The translations under genes were made by a program, and so were the position numbers. Below, one piece after another: positions 1 through 7,690 of a DNA stretch of 64,000 bases. Each line of letters opens with the position of its first letter. Position 1 is the first letter of the stretch. The notes under the pieces were generated by a model. It saw nothing but the letters and a program-made list of their open reading frames with translations. It did no database searches and had not been told where the DNA came from. Source of the DNA: Streptomyces sp. CC0208 (GTDB lineage: Bacteria; Actinomycetota; Actinomycetes; Streptomycetales; Streptomycetaceae); NCBI RefSeq assembly GCF_003443735.1, contig NZ_CP031969.1, positions 4,092,001 through 4,156,000 of the forward strand, given 5' to 3'.

Positions 1-941
1 TCGTTCGCCACCCACCAGCCCATCTCGTCACTGGCCGTGCTCAAAAGGACGTCGATGTCCCGGTGCGAGCCCGAGGCCAGGACGTCCAGGGGGTGGGCGT
101 GCACCACCGAGCCGGGCTGTCCGGCGTCCAGGACGACACCGAGACTCTTGTTGTCCATCCCGCCACGGACTCCGAGATCCGTCGGACAGACCTTGCGCAG
201 GGCGGCCACCAGGGAGGCCGCGTCGAGATCGATCAGCTTGTCAGGGTTGCCCGCGACACCGAGTTCGGTGACGAACCGATGCGCGAGCTCCTCGGCCCAC
301 CACGCCGGGACGAGACGCGAGGGCGCGCCGGAGAACCCGGCCAGCCGCCGGTACAGGCCGTCCGCGGAGGACGCCCCGAGCAGCCCGAGAGCGGAGTAGG
401 CGCCCGCACTGTGGCCGAAGACCGTGACCTCATCCGGGTCGCCACCGAAGGAGGCGATGTTCTGCCTGACCCAGGTGAGCGCAGCGATGACGTCCTGCAG
501 ACCCAGGTTGCCGGCCTCGGCGAGCCGCCCGCCGTACTGCGACAGCGACAGCGCGCCCAGTGCGCCGAGCCGGTAGTTGACCGACACGCTCACCACGCGC
601 CCCGACGCGGCGAGACCGGCGCCGTTCGAGGTGATCTGCGTGTTCGCGCCGTACTCGAATCCGCCACCATGGATGTACACGGCCACCGGAAGCGCCTTCC
701 CGGCCGGCTGCTCCGGAGCCCACACGTTCAGATTCAGGCAGTCCTCGCCCATCCCGCTGTCCGCTTCGAGCCAGTCGCCGGCATCCGGCTGGACAGAGAC
801 GACGCCCTTGCGGTCGTAGGGGCGGTCCGGATCGAAGTCCGCGACCACGGGGCGGCGGTACCGCTCGGCGGTGGCGTACGGGATTCCCCACCAAGACCGC
901 ACCCCTGGTGCAGTCGGAGCCTTGGGCGCGGTCGCGGTCAT
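1..941 (-). CDS. Carboxylesterase, type B family (3' end outside window)
   Basis: An alpha/beta-hydrolase of the carboxylesterase type B family, which hydrolyses ester bonds of small substrates. The ATG lies at 941 and about 313 codons are visible; the C-terminus, with the catalytic His, runs off the left edge. Visible family marks are the EDCLNLNVWAP strand, the oxyanion-hole HGGGF, the VNYRLGALG block and the nucleophile elbow GHSAGA with Ser178 as catalytic serine. No signal peptide is seen, so a cytoplasmic enzyme is likely. It lies about 440 bp downstream of an SsgA-like gene on the same strand, with a perfect inverted repeat in the gap, and probably has its own promoter. The physiological substrate cannot be read from the sequence. 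Confidence 0.9.
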   Translation of the reverse strand, partial: MTATAPKAPTAPGVRSWWGIPYATAERYRRPVVADFDPDRPYDRKGVVSVQPDAGDWLEADSGMGEDCLNLNVWAPEQPAGKALPVAVYIHGGGFEYGANTQITSNGAGLAASGRVVSVSVNYRLGALGALSLSQYGGRLAEAGNLGLQDVIAALTWVRQNIASFGGDPDEVTVFGHSAGAYSALGLLGASSADGLYRRLAGFSGAPSRLVPAWWAEELAHRFVTELGVAGNPDKLIDLDAASLVAALRKVCPTDLGVRGGMDNKSLGVVLDAGQPGSVVHAHPLDVLASGSHRDIDVLLSTASDEMGWWVAN

Positions 942-1382
942 GGCGTGAGATTCCTTCCGGTCGGTCGGGGTGGTTCGCGCGGCGTGTCGGCGGCTTGATC
1001 GCTCGCGATGACGCACTCCAAGCATTCCCTGGGCTCCGGCAAAGTGCCGTGCAGACAGGTGTCACCTGATGGTCACCAGGTGACACCTCTCCCCACCTCC
1101 TTCTCGTTACGGCGGCGCGGGGCGTCGCCGTGTCGGGTGTGCTGGGGCGCGGAGTGCCCGCACAGCCGGCGACGGAGTGGAGATGCGAACAGGTGTGCGT
1201 GTGTGGACGTTCCGGCTGCGGGTGTCGTCGAGTGCCGAGCGTGCAAGACAAGAAATCCGCCCGTGCGATGCCGGCCCGGGCTGGTCTCAACCCGGCTGGT
1301 GCTGATGGCGCGAGACCCGGCGGGACGCCGTTCCGCCAGGCAGCCTGAGCCGGGAATCCCCCTGGTCCACGAGGGGGAGGAT
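942..1382. other. 440-bp intergenic region
   Basis: No convincing gene is visible between the esterase and the SsgA-like gene. The stretch holds the inverted repeat at 1057-1088 and a terminator-like hairpin beside the SsgA-like stop codon. Open frames here have no ribosome binding site and look like GC-driven noise. Confidence 0.6.
1057..1088. promoter_or_regulatory. Perfect 11-bp inverted repeat, putative operator upstream of the esterase
   Basis: Arms AGGTGTCACCT (1057-1067) and AGGTGACACCT (1078-1088) are exact reverse complements separated by 10 bp. The spacer and second arm contain a further GGTCACC copy of the half-site. The repeat is 116-147 bp upstream of the esterase ATG. No T-tract follows, so an operator fits better than a terminator. 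The cognate regulator is not identifiable in the window. Confidence 0.5.
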
Positions 1383-1384
1383 TC
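1354..1384 (-). terminator. Terminator-like hairpin after the SsgA-like gene
   Basis: GAATCCCCCT pairs with AGGGGG and ATTC across a short loop, with a 3-base bulge. It overlaps the last codons and stop of the SsgA-like gene and would separate it from the esterase. Confidence 0.4.
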
Positions 1385-1799
1385 AGACCCGTCCTCCGAA
1401 CAACGCCGCCATCCCGTGGTCCAGTTCTGCCCCCACCGTCTCCTCGCCCGCGGCGACGACCGTGTACGTGCGGGCCAGGAAGCGGGTCAGGTCCGCGGTG
1501 GTGAACCTGAGGACGGCGACGCCCTGCGCGGCATGGAATTCCACATAGGTGTGGGCCGGACCGGCGGGGCGGACTCGGACGTTGCCGAGGCCGGCCGACG
1601 CGCGCAGCCCCCCGCCCAGCAGGACGCGGGCGAACGTCCACGTCGTGACCTCGCCGTCGACCGTGACATGGGGCGGGAAGTCGATGTGCACGGCCAGCGG
1701 ATCGGCGGAGGTGTAGCGCAGGGTCGCGGGGATCGCGATCTCCTGGTCGGTGGCCGTGATCAGGCGGGCGCCTGTCGGCTGCTGGAGGGTGACGTGCAT
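1383..1799 (-). CDS. SsgA-family sporulation/cell-division regulator (SALP)
   Basis: A 138-residue member of the SsgA-like proteins, actinomycete-specific factors that position septa and control peptidoglycan remodelling during sporulation. The family core is visible: an LRYTSADPLAVHIDF-type block, followed by the WTFARVLLGGGL segment, the GNVRVRP strand and a C-terminal FLARTYTVVAAGEE helix. Length matches the family (about 130-145 residues). I chose the ATG at 1799 because GGAG sits 6 bases upstream; a GTG at 1826 would add nine residues but lacks such a site. Which of the several SALPs this is cannot be decided from sequence alone. It is transcribed alone, with a hairpin at its 3' end. Confidence 0.85.
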   Translation of the reverse strand: MHVTLQQPTGARLITATDQEIAIPATLRYTSADPLAVHIDFPPHVTVDGEVTTWTFARVLLGGGLRASAGLGNVRVRPAGPAHTYVEFHAAQGVAVLRFTTADLTRFLARTYTVVAAGEETVGAELDHGMAALFGGRV

Positions 1800-1925
1800 G
1801 CGGGGCTCCAAGTCGGCGAGGGGCACGGGCAGCCGGGTGTGGCCGTTGTGCAGTCAGACCACCCCAGGTGCCCGCGCATTACGCCGTTGCAGAAGTCTTC
1901 TTGTATGACCCGCGTCACACCGTGA

Positions 1926-2585
1926 CTACTGCGGGGACCGCAGCCCCAGCGGACCGGCGATCTCCTCCACCATCACCCTGCCCGCCTCGATCTCCAGCGT
2001 CTCGTCGCCCATCGCCTGGTCGGTGTCGAGGCCGTCCAGTTCCGCCAGGGGCTGGTTCAGGCGGACATGGGCCACGATCGACTGGAGCGCGCGCAGGGTC
2101 GCGGACGCCGTGGACCCCCAGTTGGAGAAGTAGGAGAACTGCCACCACCACAGGGCCTCCGAGGTGCGGCCCGCGCGGTAGTGGGCCATGCCGTGGCGCA
2201 GGTCGGTGATGACGTCGGTCAGGTCGTCGGAGATACGGGCCGGGACCGGCGCCTTGCGGGGCTCGTAGGGGTCGAAGACCTCGGAGTAGACGTCGATCGG
2301 GTCCAGCAGCCGGGCCAGGTTCTCGCGGAGTTCGTCCACGTCGGCGTCCGGGCCCGTGTCGGGCTCGTAGCGCTCGTCGGGGACGATGTCCTCGTGGGCG
2401 CCCAGGCGGCCGCCGGCCAGCAGGAGCTGGGAGACCTCCAGGAGCAGGAAGGGGACGGCGGAGTCGGGTTCGTCGCCCTTCGCCACCTCCATGACGGCCA
2501 CCAGGAAGCTCTCGACCTGGTCGGCGATCTGGACCGCGAAGTCGTCGGGGTCCTGGGCAGTCTCGTGCAGTGTGGCGTCAGACAT
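1926..2585 (-). CDS. DUF5063 domain protein
   Basis: A 219-residue protein of the DUF5063 family, of unknown function. It is acidic and predicted helical, with a WWWQFSYFSNWG block near residues 146-157 and no membrane segment or signal peptide. Its ATG overlaps the recR stop by 8 bases (ATGTCTGA), so it is translationally coupled to recR and is the last gene of a ybaB-recR-DUF5063 operon. Conservation of this order in streptomycetes, recalled rather than checked, suggests a link to recombination or nucleoid biology. No biochemical role can be assigned. Confidence 0.8.
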   Translation of the reverse strand: MSDATLHETAQDPDDFAVQIADQVESFLVAVMEVAKGDEPDSAVPFLLLEVSQLLLAGGRLGAHEDIVPDERYEPDTGPDADVDELRENLARLLDPIDVYSEVFDPYEPRKAPVPARISDDLTDVITDLRHGMAHYRAGRTSEALWWWQFSYFSNWGSTASATLRALQSIVAHVRLNQPLAELDGLDTDQAMGDETLEIEAGRVMVEEIAGPLGLRSPQ

Positions 2586-3177
2586 CTAGAAGTCGTCTCC
2601 CCTCGAAGGCGCGGCCGAGGGTCACCTCGTCCGCGTATTCCAGGTCGCCACCCACCGGGAGGCCGCTGGCCAGGCGGGTGACCTTGAGGCCCATGGGCTT
2701 GATCATGCGGGCGAGGTACGTCGCTGTGGCCTCGCCCTCCAAGTTCGGATCGGTGGCCAGGATCAACTCCGTGACCGTCCCGTCGGCCAGCCGCGCGAGA
2801 AGTTCTCGTATCCGCAGGTCGTCCGGACCGACGCCCTCGATCGGGCTGATGGCGCCGCCCAGGACGTGGTACTTGCCACGGAACTCCCGGGTGCGCTCGA
2901 TCGCGACCACGTCCTTCGGCTCCTCCACCACGCAGATGACGGAGAGGTCGCGGCGAGGGTCTCGGCAGATGTTGCACAGCTCTTCCTGCGCCACGTTGCC
3001 GCAGGTCGCGCAGAAGCGGACCTTCGCCTTGACCTCCATCAGGCACTGCGCGAGACGCCGTACGTCCGTCGGCTCCGCCTGCAGGATGTGGAAGGCGATC
3101 CGCTGGGCGCTCTTGGGACCGACGCCGGGCAGCCGCCCCAGTTCGTCGATCAGGTCCTGGACCACGCCTTCGTACAA
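2578..3177 (-). CDS. recR: Recombination protein RecR
   Basis: RecR acts with RecO (and RecF) to load RecA on gapped single-stranded DNA during recombinational repair. All family parts are visible in 199 residues: an N-terminal helix-hairpin-helix (LPGVGPKSAQRIAFH, about 16-30), a C4 zinc finger with Cys56, Cys59, Cys68 and Cys71, and a Toprim domain (about 79-173) followed by the C-terminal tail. Length equals the family norm. The start is a TTG at 3177 after a GGAAGGA sequence. It lies about 95 bp downstream of ybaB and overlaps the following DUF5063 gene by 8 bases. The pairing with ybaB is widespread in bacteria and supports the call. Confidence 0.97.
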   Translation of the reverse strand: MYEGVVQDLIDELGRLPGVGPKSAQRIAFHILQAEPTDVRRLAQCLMEVKAKVRFCATCGNVAQEELCNICRDPRRDLSVICVVEEPKDVVAIERTREFRGKYHVLGGAISPIEGVGPDDLRIRELLARLADGTVTELILATDPNLEGEATATYLARMIKPMGLKVTRLASGLPVGGDLEYADEVTLGRAFEGRRLLDV

Positions 3178-3272
3178 CGGACTGCCGTCCTTCCTGGGTT
3201 CCTTGCGATACGTACGCTAGTTGGCCGACACCCGCCAAAGAAAGACGGGCACCGTGAAAGACGGGGCCCCTC

Positions 3273-3620
3273 CTAGAACGGCAGCCCGGGGATACCGCTG
3301 CCACCGCCGCCGAGGCCCTGGGCGAGCGGGCCGAGCTTCTGCTGCTGGAGGGTCTGGGCGTTCTCGGTGGCCGCCTGTACGGCCGCCACGATCAGGTCGG
3401 CGAGGGTCTCGGTGTCGTCCGGGTCCACCGCCTTCGGGTCGATCTTCAGCGCACGCAGTTCTCCGGCACCGGTGACGGTGGCCCTCACCAGACCGCCGCC
3501 CGCCTGGCCGTCGACCTCGGTCCTGGCGAGTTCCTCCTGCGCGTTCGCCAGGTCCTGCTGCATCTTCTGGGCCTGCTGGAGCAGCTGCTGCATGTTGGGC
3601 TGGCCACCACCGGGGTTCAC
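3273..3620 (-). CDS. YbaB/EbfC family nucleoid-associated protein
   Basis: A small DNA-binding protein of the YbaB/EbfC family, which forms dimers that clamp DNA and shape the nucleoid. The core helix MQQLLQQAQKMQQDLANAQE and the strand-rich GLVRATVTGAGELRALKIDP segment are diagnostic. A GTG start at 3620 gives 115 residues and is preceded by AGGAG 6 bases upstream; a longer frame to 3710 lacks such a site. The C-terminus is Gly-rich (GLGGGGSGIPGLPF), as in other actinomycete members. It heads the operon with recR, the usual genomic partner. Confidence 0.95.
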   Translation of the reverse strand: MNPGGGQPNMQQLLQQAQKMQQDLANAQEELARTEVDGQAGGGLVRATVTGAGELRALKIDPKAVDPDDTETLADLIVAAVQAATENAQTLQQQKLGPLAQGLGGGGSGIPGLPF

Positions 3621-3873
3621 GATCAGCTCCTGTGTCGGTACGGCTTTTTGGGCGAGGTTTTTCCTCCCTGGCACGAGCCTACGTGGTCGGGACGGGCGTC
3701 GCCCCAGCACTCTTTCGAGTGAGTCGACCTGGAGTCCTATACCTGATCAAGGCCCTCTTCCGAGCGGAAAAGCAACCAAAGCACCCCCTTCGCCACCCAT
3801 TGGGCGGTAGGAAGGATCCCCGCACATCAGCATCAGGCGTCACGCAGGGTGACCGATCAGTAGGGAGCGCCGG

Positions 3874-4599
3874 GTGGGTCAGCCGGAGATGCAGCCCGAG
3901 GGCCCGCCTCAGGACGGACGGGCCGATCTGGCCGGGCGGTCGTTTCCGCTCGGCGACTGGGGCGAGCCCGCCGTACGGCTGGACGAGCTGTACCGGTGGG
4001 TGGAGCACGGGGCGCTGGAGACGGCGTCCTGGTATCTCGCGGACCGGGTGGGGAAACGGCGCTGTGCGCGGGCCCTGCGGGGCGGGGCCGCGGTGGGGGC
4101 GGTGACCGGGGCTGTGCTGCCGTTGGTGGGGCTGACGGGGGTGGTGGGCGCCGAGCTCGCGCCCTGGGGCTATCTGGCCCTGCTCCTCGCGGTGGCCTGC
4201 GTGGCCGTGGACCGCTTCTTCGGTGTGACCTCCGGCTGGATAAGGGACGTGGCCACCGCCCAGGCCGTGTTGCGCCGCCTGCAGGCCCTCCAGTTCGACT
4301 GGGCCTCGGAGAGCGTCCGCGAGGTGCTCGGCCCGACGGAGGGCACGGCCGCCGAGGCCACCGAACGCTGCCTGGGCGTCCTGCGCCGTTTCTCGGAGGA
4401 CGTGACGGAGCTGATCCGGGTGGAGACGGCCGACTGGATCGTGGAGTTCCGCAACGGCTCCGCGCCGATGGGCATCCAGGGCGCGGTGACGTCCGGGGGA
4501 CGCCAGGACCCCGGCAGCGCTCAGGGACGCTTCCCCCTCCCCCCGGGCCCGCCGGCCCGCCCGAACATGCCCCGGCAGCGGCCGCCGGAGCCACGGTGA
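3874..4599 (+). CDS. SLATT-domain membrane protein
   Basis: A 241-residue protein resembling the SLATT domain (SMODS/SLOG-associating 2TM effector) proteins. It has an N-terminal soluble helix region, two adjacent hydrophobic segments (about residues 70-93 and 98-115), and a long helical C-terminal part ending in a Pro-rich tail. In other bacteria SLATT proteins act as pore-forming effectors in nucleotide-signalled conflict systems, but this one stands alone next to recR/ybaB, with no nucleotide cyclase (SMODS) or SLOG gene nearby, so such a role is only a possibility. The GTG start at 3874 has AGGGAG 6 bases upstream. It is divergent from the ybaB operon. Confidence 0.7.
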   Translation: MGQPEMQPEGPPQDGRADLAGRSFPLGDWGEPAVRLDELYRWVEHGALETASWYLADRVGKRRCARALRGGAAVGAVTGAVLPLVGLTGVVGAELAPWGYLALLLAVACVAVDRFFGVTSGWIRDVATAQAVLRRLQALQFDWASESVREVLGPTEGTAAEATERCLGVLRRFSEDVTELIRVETADWIVEFRNGSAPMGIQGAVTSGGRQDPGSAQGRFPLPPGPPARPNMPRQRPPEPR

Positions 4600-4623
4600 G
4601 CCGGCTCGAGGCGGCCCTCGGGA

Positions 4624-4659
4624 CAGTCCTCGGCTCAGTCCTCGGCTCAGTCCTCGGCA
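4624..4659. repeat. Three tandem copies of a 12-bp unit
   Basis: CAGTCCTCGGCT occurs at 4624-4635 and 4636-4647, and with one change at 4648-4659, directly after the SLATT gene. Probably a slippage repeat; no function is inferred. Confidence 0.8.
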
Positions 4660-4739
4660 CAGCCCGTCAGCCGCACAGCCCCGCCGCCCGCTGAGGCGAA
4701 GTGCGCGTGACGTTCAACCGACGTACCCGGAAGGGGACT

Positions 4740-4997
4740 TCAGGGTGAGGCCGGAGGGGCCGTCGGCGCCGCGCCGGGGCTCTCGTCGTCCAGGACGGCG
4801 TAGACCGAGCCGCCGGCGCCCAACGCCACCACGAGCGCGACCGCGAGGAGCGCCAGCGTGACGGCACGGCTGCGGTCCCCCGGCTCCGGATCGCTCTCCC
4901 ACCGGTACGGCGTCATATGGGTACCGGGCGAGAGGCTCTCCCGGGCGTGGCCCCGCCCCGCCCCGTCCGCCGGGTCGGCGGAGCCGTGTTCCTCCAT
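4740..4997 (-). CDS. Small single-pass membrane protein
   Basis: An 85-residue protein with a charged N-terminal part (residues 1-43), one hydrophobic segment (about 44-66, AVTLALLAVALVVALGAGG) and a short outside tail rich in Pro and Ala. I chose the ATG at 4997 because GGGGGAGGG lies 7 bases upstream; an upstream start at 5030 has no site. No family was recognised. It lies 55 bp downstream of the MarR gene on the same strand and could be co-transcribed with it, which gives no clear hint of function. Confidence 0.65.
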   Translation of the reverse strand: MEEHGSADPADGAGRGHARESLSPGTHMTPYRWESDPEPGDRSRAVTLALLAVALVVALGAGGSVYAVLDDESPGAAPTAPPASP

Positions 4998-5052
4998 GGC
5001 AGGCCCTCCCCCGAGACCGTGCGCCCGCACACCTGCGCGGCAGAACCAGTGT

Positions 5053-5511
5053 CTACGTCCGTCCGCCGTCCGTCGAGATCTGATCGAGCACCTTGGAGAG
5101 CCGCTCCAGCACCCCTACGGCCTCGGCGAGTTCGGCCTCCCCGAAGGCCTCCGCGAGCCGGTCGGCGAAGGCCGCGTGCCCCGGGTCGATCCGCCGCACG
5201 GCGGCCCGTCCCTCCTCGGTCGGCGCGAGGAGCTTGGCGCGCCGGTGGGCGGGATTGGGCCGGTACGCGGCCAGCCCCCGCTCCACCAGCAGATCGGCGA
5301 TCCGCTGCACACTCTGCCGGGTGATGCCCATCTCCCGGGCGATCCCGGCGACCGGAAGCGGCTCCGGGAGCACCGCGCCGAGCACCTGCCACCAGGCCGC
5401 GGTGAGAGCGGCGGGGCGGGCCAACTCCTCGGCGACAGCGAGGAATTGGCCATTCAGCCGGAACACCCCGAGCGCACTGCGGCTGAGCAGCTCCTGCCGC
5501 TCCCGGCTCAC
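5053..5511 (-). CDS. MarR-family transcriptional regulator
   Basis: A 152-residue winged-helix regulator of the MarR family. The DNA-binding region is visible around residues 50-85 (IAREMGITRQSVQRIADLLV, then the wing ending in RRAKLLAPTEEG), followed by dimerisation helices. The GTG start overlaps the stop of the DJ-1 gene in the arrangement GTGA, so the two proteins are translationally coupled. Likely targets are the overlapping inverted repeats upstream of the pair (6121-6146), implying autoregulation of the DJ-1/marR operon and possibly of the divergent aminotransferase. The ligand is unknown; coupling to a DJ-1 protein suggests a reactive or electrophilic signal, which is inference. Confidence 0.88.
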   Translation of the reverse strand: MSRERQELLSRSALGVFRLNGQFLAVAEELARPAALTAAWWQVLGAVLPEPLPVAGIAREMGITRQSVQRIADLLVERGLAAYRPNPAHRRAKLLAPTEEGRAAVRRIDPGHAAFADRLAEAFGEAELAEAVGVLERLSKVLDQISTDGGRT

Positions 5512-6113
5512 CGCGCGGCTGCCTTCTCCAGCACGGCGTACGCCTCGGGGTCGGAGTCGTGGAACAGCCGGTACCAGGCGTCCAGCACCTCGCCCTCGTA
5601 GACCCCGAGCAGCCGGAAGATCTCCCGGGCGAACGCGACGGGCTCGGTGGGTCCGGCGGTGATCAGCCCGCCGTCGGTCACGGCGTCCGCCTCGACGTAC
5701 CGCGCGCCGCCGCCGTACCCGGTGGCCGCCAGATAGAAGGACACGGCGCCGGTGTGCTTCCGGTCGTCGAGCAGCCCCTCGCGCGCGAGCCCCGCGGTGG
5801 CCCCGCAGATCGCGGCGACGGGAACCCCGGCGTCGAGGAACTCCCGCGCCGTGCGGGCGAAGGGGGCGAGGTCGTCGGAGGTGTCCCAGAGGTCGGCGCC
5901 CGGAAGGATCAGCAGGGAGCTCTCGGAGGGCCGTACGTCGTCCAGGGCGCATTCCGGCTGCACTCGCAGGCCCCCGATGGACGTCACCGGCTCGCGGGCC
6001 GGGCCGACCGTGCGGATCTCGTACCCGGCGCGGGCGAGATAGGCCGTGGCGTGTCCCGTCTCCCAGTCGGCGTAGGTGTCGTACACGGCGTGGTGCACAG
6101 GTTTGGCATTCAT
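5508..6113 (-). CDS. DJ-1/PfpI family protein
   Basis: A 201-residue class-I glutamine-amidotransferase-like protein of the DJ-1/PfpI superfamily. The nucleophile elbow AAICGATAGLA places the reactive cysteine at Cys103, after the LLILPGADLWD strand typical of the family. Members act as glyoxalases, deglycase-like enzymes, chaperones or isonitrile hydratases, and the exact activity cannot be assigned here. The ATG at 6113 is immediately downstream (on this strand) of overlapping inverted repeats. The stop overlaps the start of the MarR gene by 4 bases, so it forms a two-gene operon with its probable regulator. Confidence 0.87.
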   Translation of the reverse strand: MNAKPVHHAVYDTYADWETGHATAYLARAGYEIRTVGPAREPVTSIGGLRVQPECALDDVRPSESSLLILPGADLWDTSDDLAPFARTAREFLDAGVPVAAICGATAGLAREGLLDDRKHTGAVSFYLAATGYGGGARYVEADAVTDGGLITAGPTEPVAFAREIFRLLGVYEGEVLDAWYRLFHDSDPEAYAVLEKAAAR

Positions 6114-6120
6114 GACAACA

Positions 6121-6146
6121 TGCTGTCATTTCGACAGCAGGCTGTC
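6121..6146. promoter_or_regulatory. Overlapping inverted repeats, probable MarR operator
   Basis: TGCTGTC (6121-6127) is the exact reverse complement of GACAGCA (6133-6139). GACAGC (6133-6138) also pairs with GCTGTC (6141-6146) at 2-bp spacing. Three half-sites therefore sit immediately upstream of the DJ-1 ATG. The arrangement fits autorepression by the adjacent MarR protein; the divergent aminotransferase starts about 100 bp away. Confidence 0.6.
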
Positions 6147-6242
6147 AACTGCTGGACCCTGGACAACCTGTCGCGTAATGCCCCCGTCCGCAGACAGGAC
6201 GCCGATACCGCTTCCGCATCGCGGACATTTACGCTCACTCGT

Positions 6243-7598
6243 ATGACCCCTCAGCCACACCCCGAGGTCGGCGCCGCCGTGAAGGCCGCGGACCGTGCTC
6301 ATGTGTTCCACTCCTGGTCCGCGCAGGAGCTCATCGACCCGCTGGCCGTCGCCGGTGCGGAGGGCTCGTACTTCTGGGACTACGACGGGAACCGCTATCT
6401 CGACTTCACCAGCGGGCTCGTCTACACCAACATCGGCTACCAGCACCCGAAGGTCGTCGCCGCGATCCAGGAGCAGGCGGCCAAGATGACGACCTTCGCG
6501 CCCGCCTTCGCCATCGAGGCCCGGTCGGAGGCGGCCCGGCTGATCGCCGAGCGGACGCCCGGGGACCTGGACAAGATCTTCTTCACCAATGCCGGCGCGG
6601 ACGCCGTGGAGCACGCCGTGCGGATGGCCCGGCTGCACACCGGGCGGCCCAAGGTGCTGTCCGCCTACCGCTCGTACCACGGCGGCACGCAGCAGGCCGT
6701 CAACCTCACCGGAGACCCGCGGCGCTGGGCCTCCGACAGCGCCTCCGCCGGGGTCGTGCACTTCTGGGCGCCCTTCCTGTACCGGTCCCGCTTCTACGCC
6801 GAGACCGAGGAGCAGGAGACCGCGCGGGCGCTGGAGCACCTGGAGACCACCATCGCCTTCGAGGGCCCCGCCACCGTCGCCGCGATCATCCTGGAGACCA
6901 TTCCAGGGACCGCCGGAATCATGGTCCCGCCGCCCGGCTACCTCGCCGGTGTCCGCGAGATCTGCGACAAGTACGGGATCGTCTTCGTCCTGGACGAGGT
7001 CATGGCCGGGTTCGGGCGCACCGGTGAGTGGTTCGCCGCCGACCTCTTCGACGTCACGCCCGACCTCATGACCTTCGCCAAGGGCGTCAACAGCGGATAC
7101 GTGCCGCTCGGCGGTGTCGCCATCTCGCAGAAGATCGCCGATACCTTCGGCAAGCGGCCGTACCCCGGCGGGCTCACCTACTCCGGGCACCCGCTGGCCT
7201 GCGCCGCCGCCGTCGCGACGATCAACGTCATGGCGGAGGAAGGGGTCGTCGACAACGCCAGGCACCTCGGTACGGCCGTTCTGGAGCCCGCGCTGCGGGA
7301 GCTCGCCGAGCGGCACCCGAGCGTCGGCGAGGTGCGCGGTGTCGGCATGTTCTGGGCGCTGGAGCTCGTGAAGAACAAGGAGACCCGCGAGCCGCTCGTG
7401 CCCTACAACGCGGCGGGTGAGGCGAACGCCCCGATGGCCGCGTTCGCGGCCGCGGCGAAGAAGCAGGGCCTCTGGCCGTTCGTCAACATGAACCGGACGC
7501 ATGTCGTGCCGCCGTGCAACGTCGGCGAGGCCGAACTGAAGGAGGGCCTCGCGGCGCTGGACTCGGCGCTCTCCGTGGCGGACGAGTACACGGAGTAA
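6243..7598 (+). CDS. Class-III (omega) aminotransferase
   Basis: A PLP enzyme of aminotransferase class III, 451 residues, of the type that moves an amino group from an omega-amine or omega-amino acid to a keto acid. Visible are the N-terminal SGLVYTNIGYQHPKV block, the SYHGGTQQAVNLTGDPRRW segment, the cofactor-binding DEVMAGFGRTGEW motif with Asp251, and the Schiff-base lysine Lys280 in FAKGVNSGY. The substrate (GABA, beta-alanine, taurine or a diamine) cannot be told apart. The ATG at 6243 has no ribosome binding site, but a TACGCT -10-like hexamer ends 8 bases upstream, so a leaderless transcript is plausible. The downstream GntR gene may control it. Confidence 0.88.
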   Translation: MTPQPHPEVGAAVKAADRAHVFHSWSAQELIDPLAVAGAEGSYFWDYDGNRYLDFTSGLVYTNIGYQHPKVVAAIQEQAAKMTTFAPAFAIEARSEAARLIAERTPGDLDKIFFTNAGADAVEHAVRMARLHTGRPKVLSAYRSYHGGTQQAVNLTGDPRRWASDSASAGVVHFWAPFLYRSRFYAETEEQETARALEHLETTIAFEGPATVAAIILETIPGTAGIMVPPPGYLAGVREICDKYGIVFVLDEVMAGFGRTGEWFAADLFDVTPDLMTFAKGVNSGYVPLGGVAISQKIADTFGKRPYPGGLTYSGHPLACAAAVATINVMAEEGVVDNARHLGTAVLEPALRELAERHPSVGEVRGVGMFWALELVKNKETREPLVPYNAAGEANAPMAAFAAAAKKQGLWPFVNMNRTHVVPPCNVGEAELKEGLAALDSALSVADEYTE

Positions 7599-7625
7599 AT
7601 CGCCGGGGCATTCGAACGCGTAAGG

Positions 7626-7659
7626 TGGCGTGCTCGTAGACATATGTACGAGCACGCCA
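7626..7659. promoter_or_regulatory. Perfect 13-bp inverted repeat before the GntR gene
   Basis: TGGCGTGCTCGTA (7626-7638) and TACGAGCACGCCA (7647-7659) are exact complements around GACATATG. The centre (CTCGTA..TACGAG) resembles GntR/FCD operators, and the site is 32 bp before the GntR ATG. No T-tract follows, so an autoregulatory operator is favoured, although it could also terminate the aminotransferase transcript. Confidence 0.6.
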
Positions 7660-7690
7660 TCTGCACCTGCGCGAGGGAGGCGCCCCGACG

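Noticed and set aside
63..998. Long plus-strand frame opposite the esterase
   Set aside because: Arg/Gly-rich composition and no motif; it is the GC-driven shadow of the esterase, whose GHSAGA and HGGGF motifs are on the minus strand.
4624..4659. 12-bp tandem repeat considered as an operator array
   Set aside because: It directly follows a gene end, has no dyad symmetry and looks like replication slippage.
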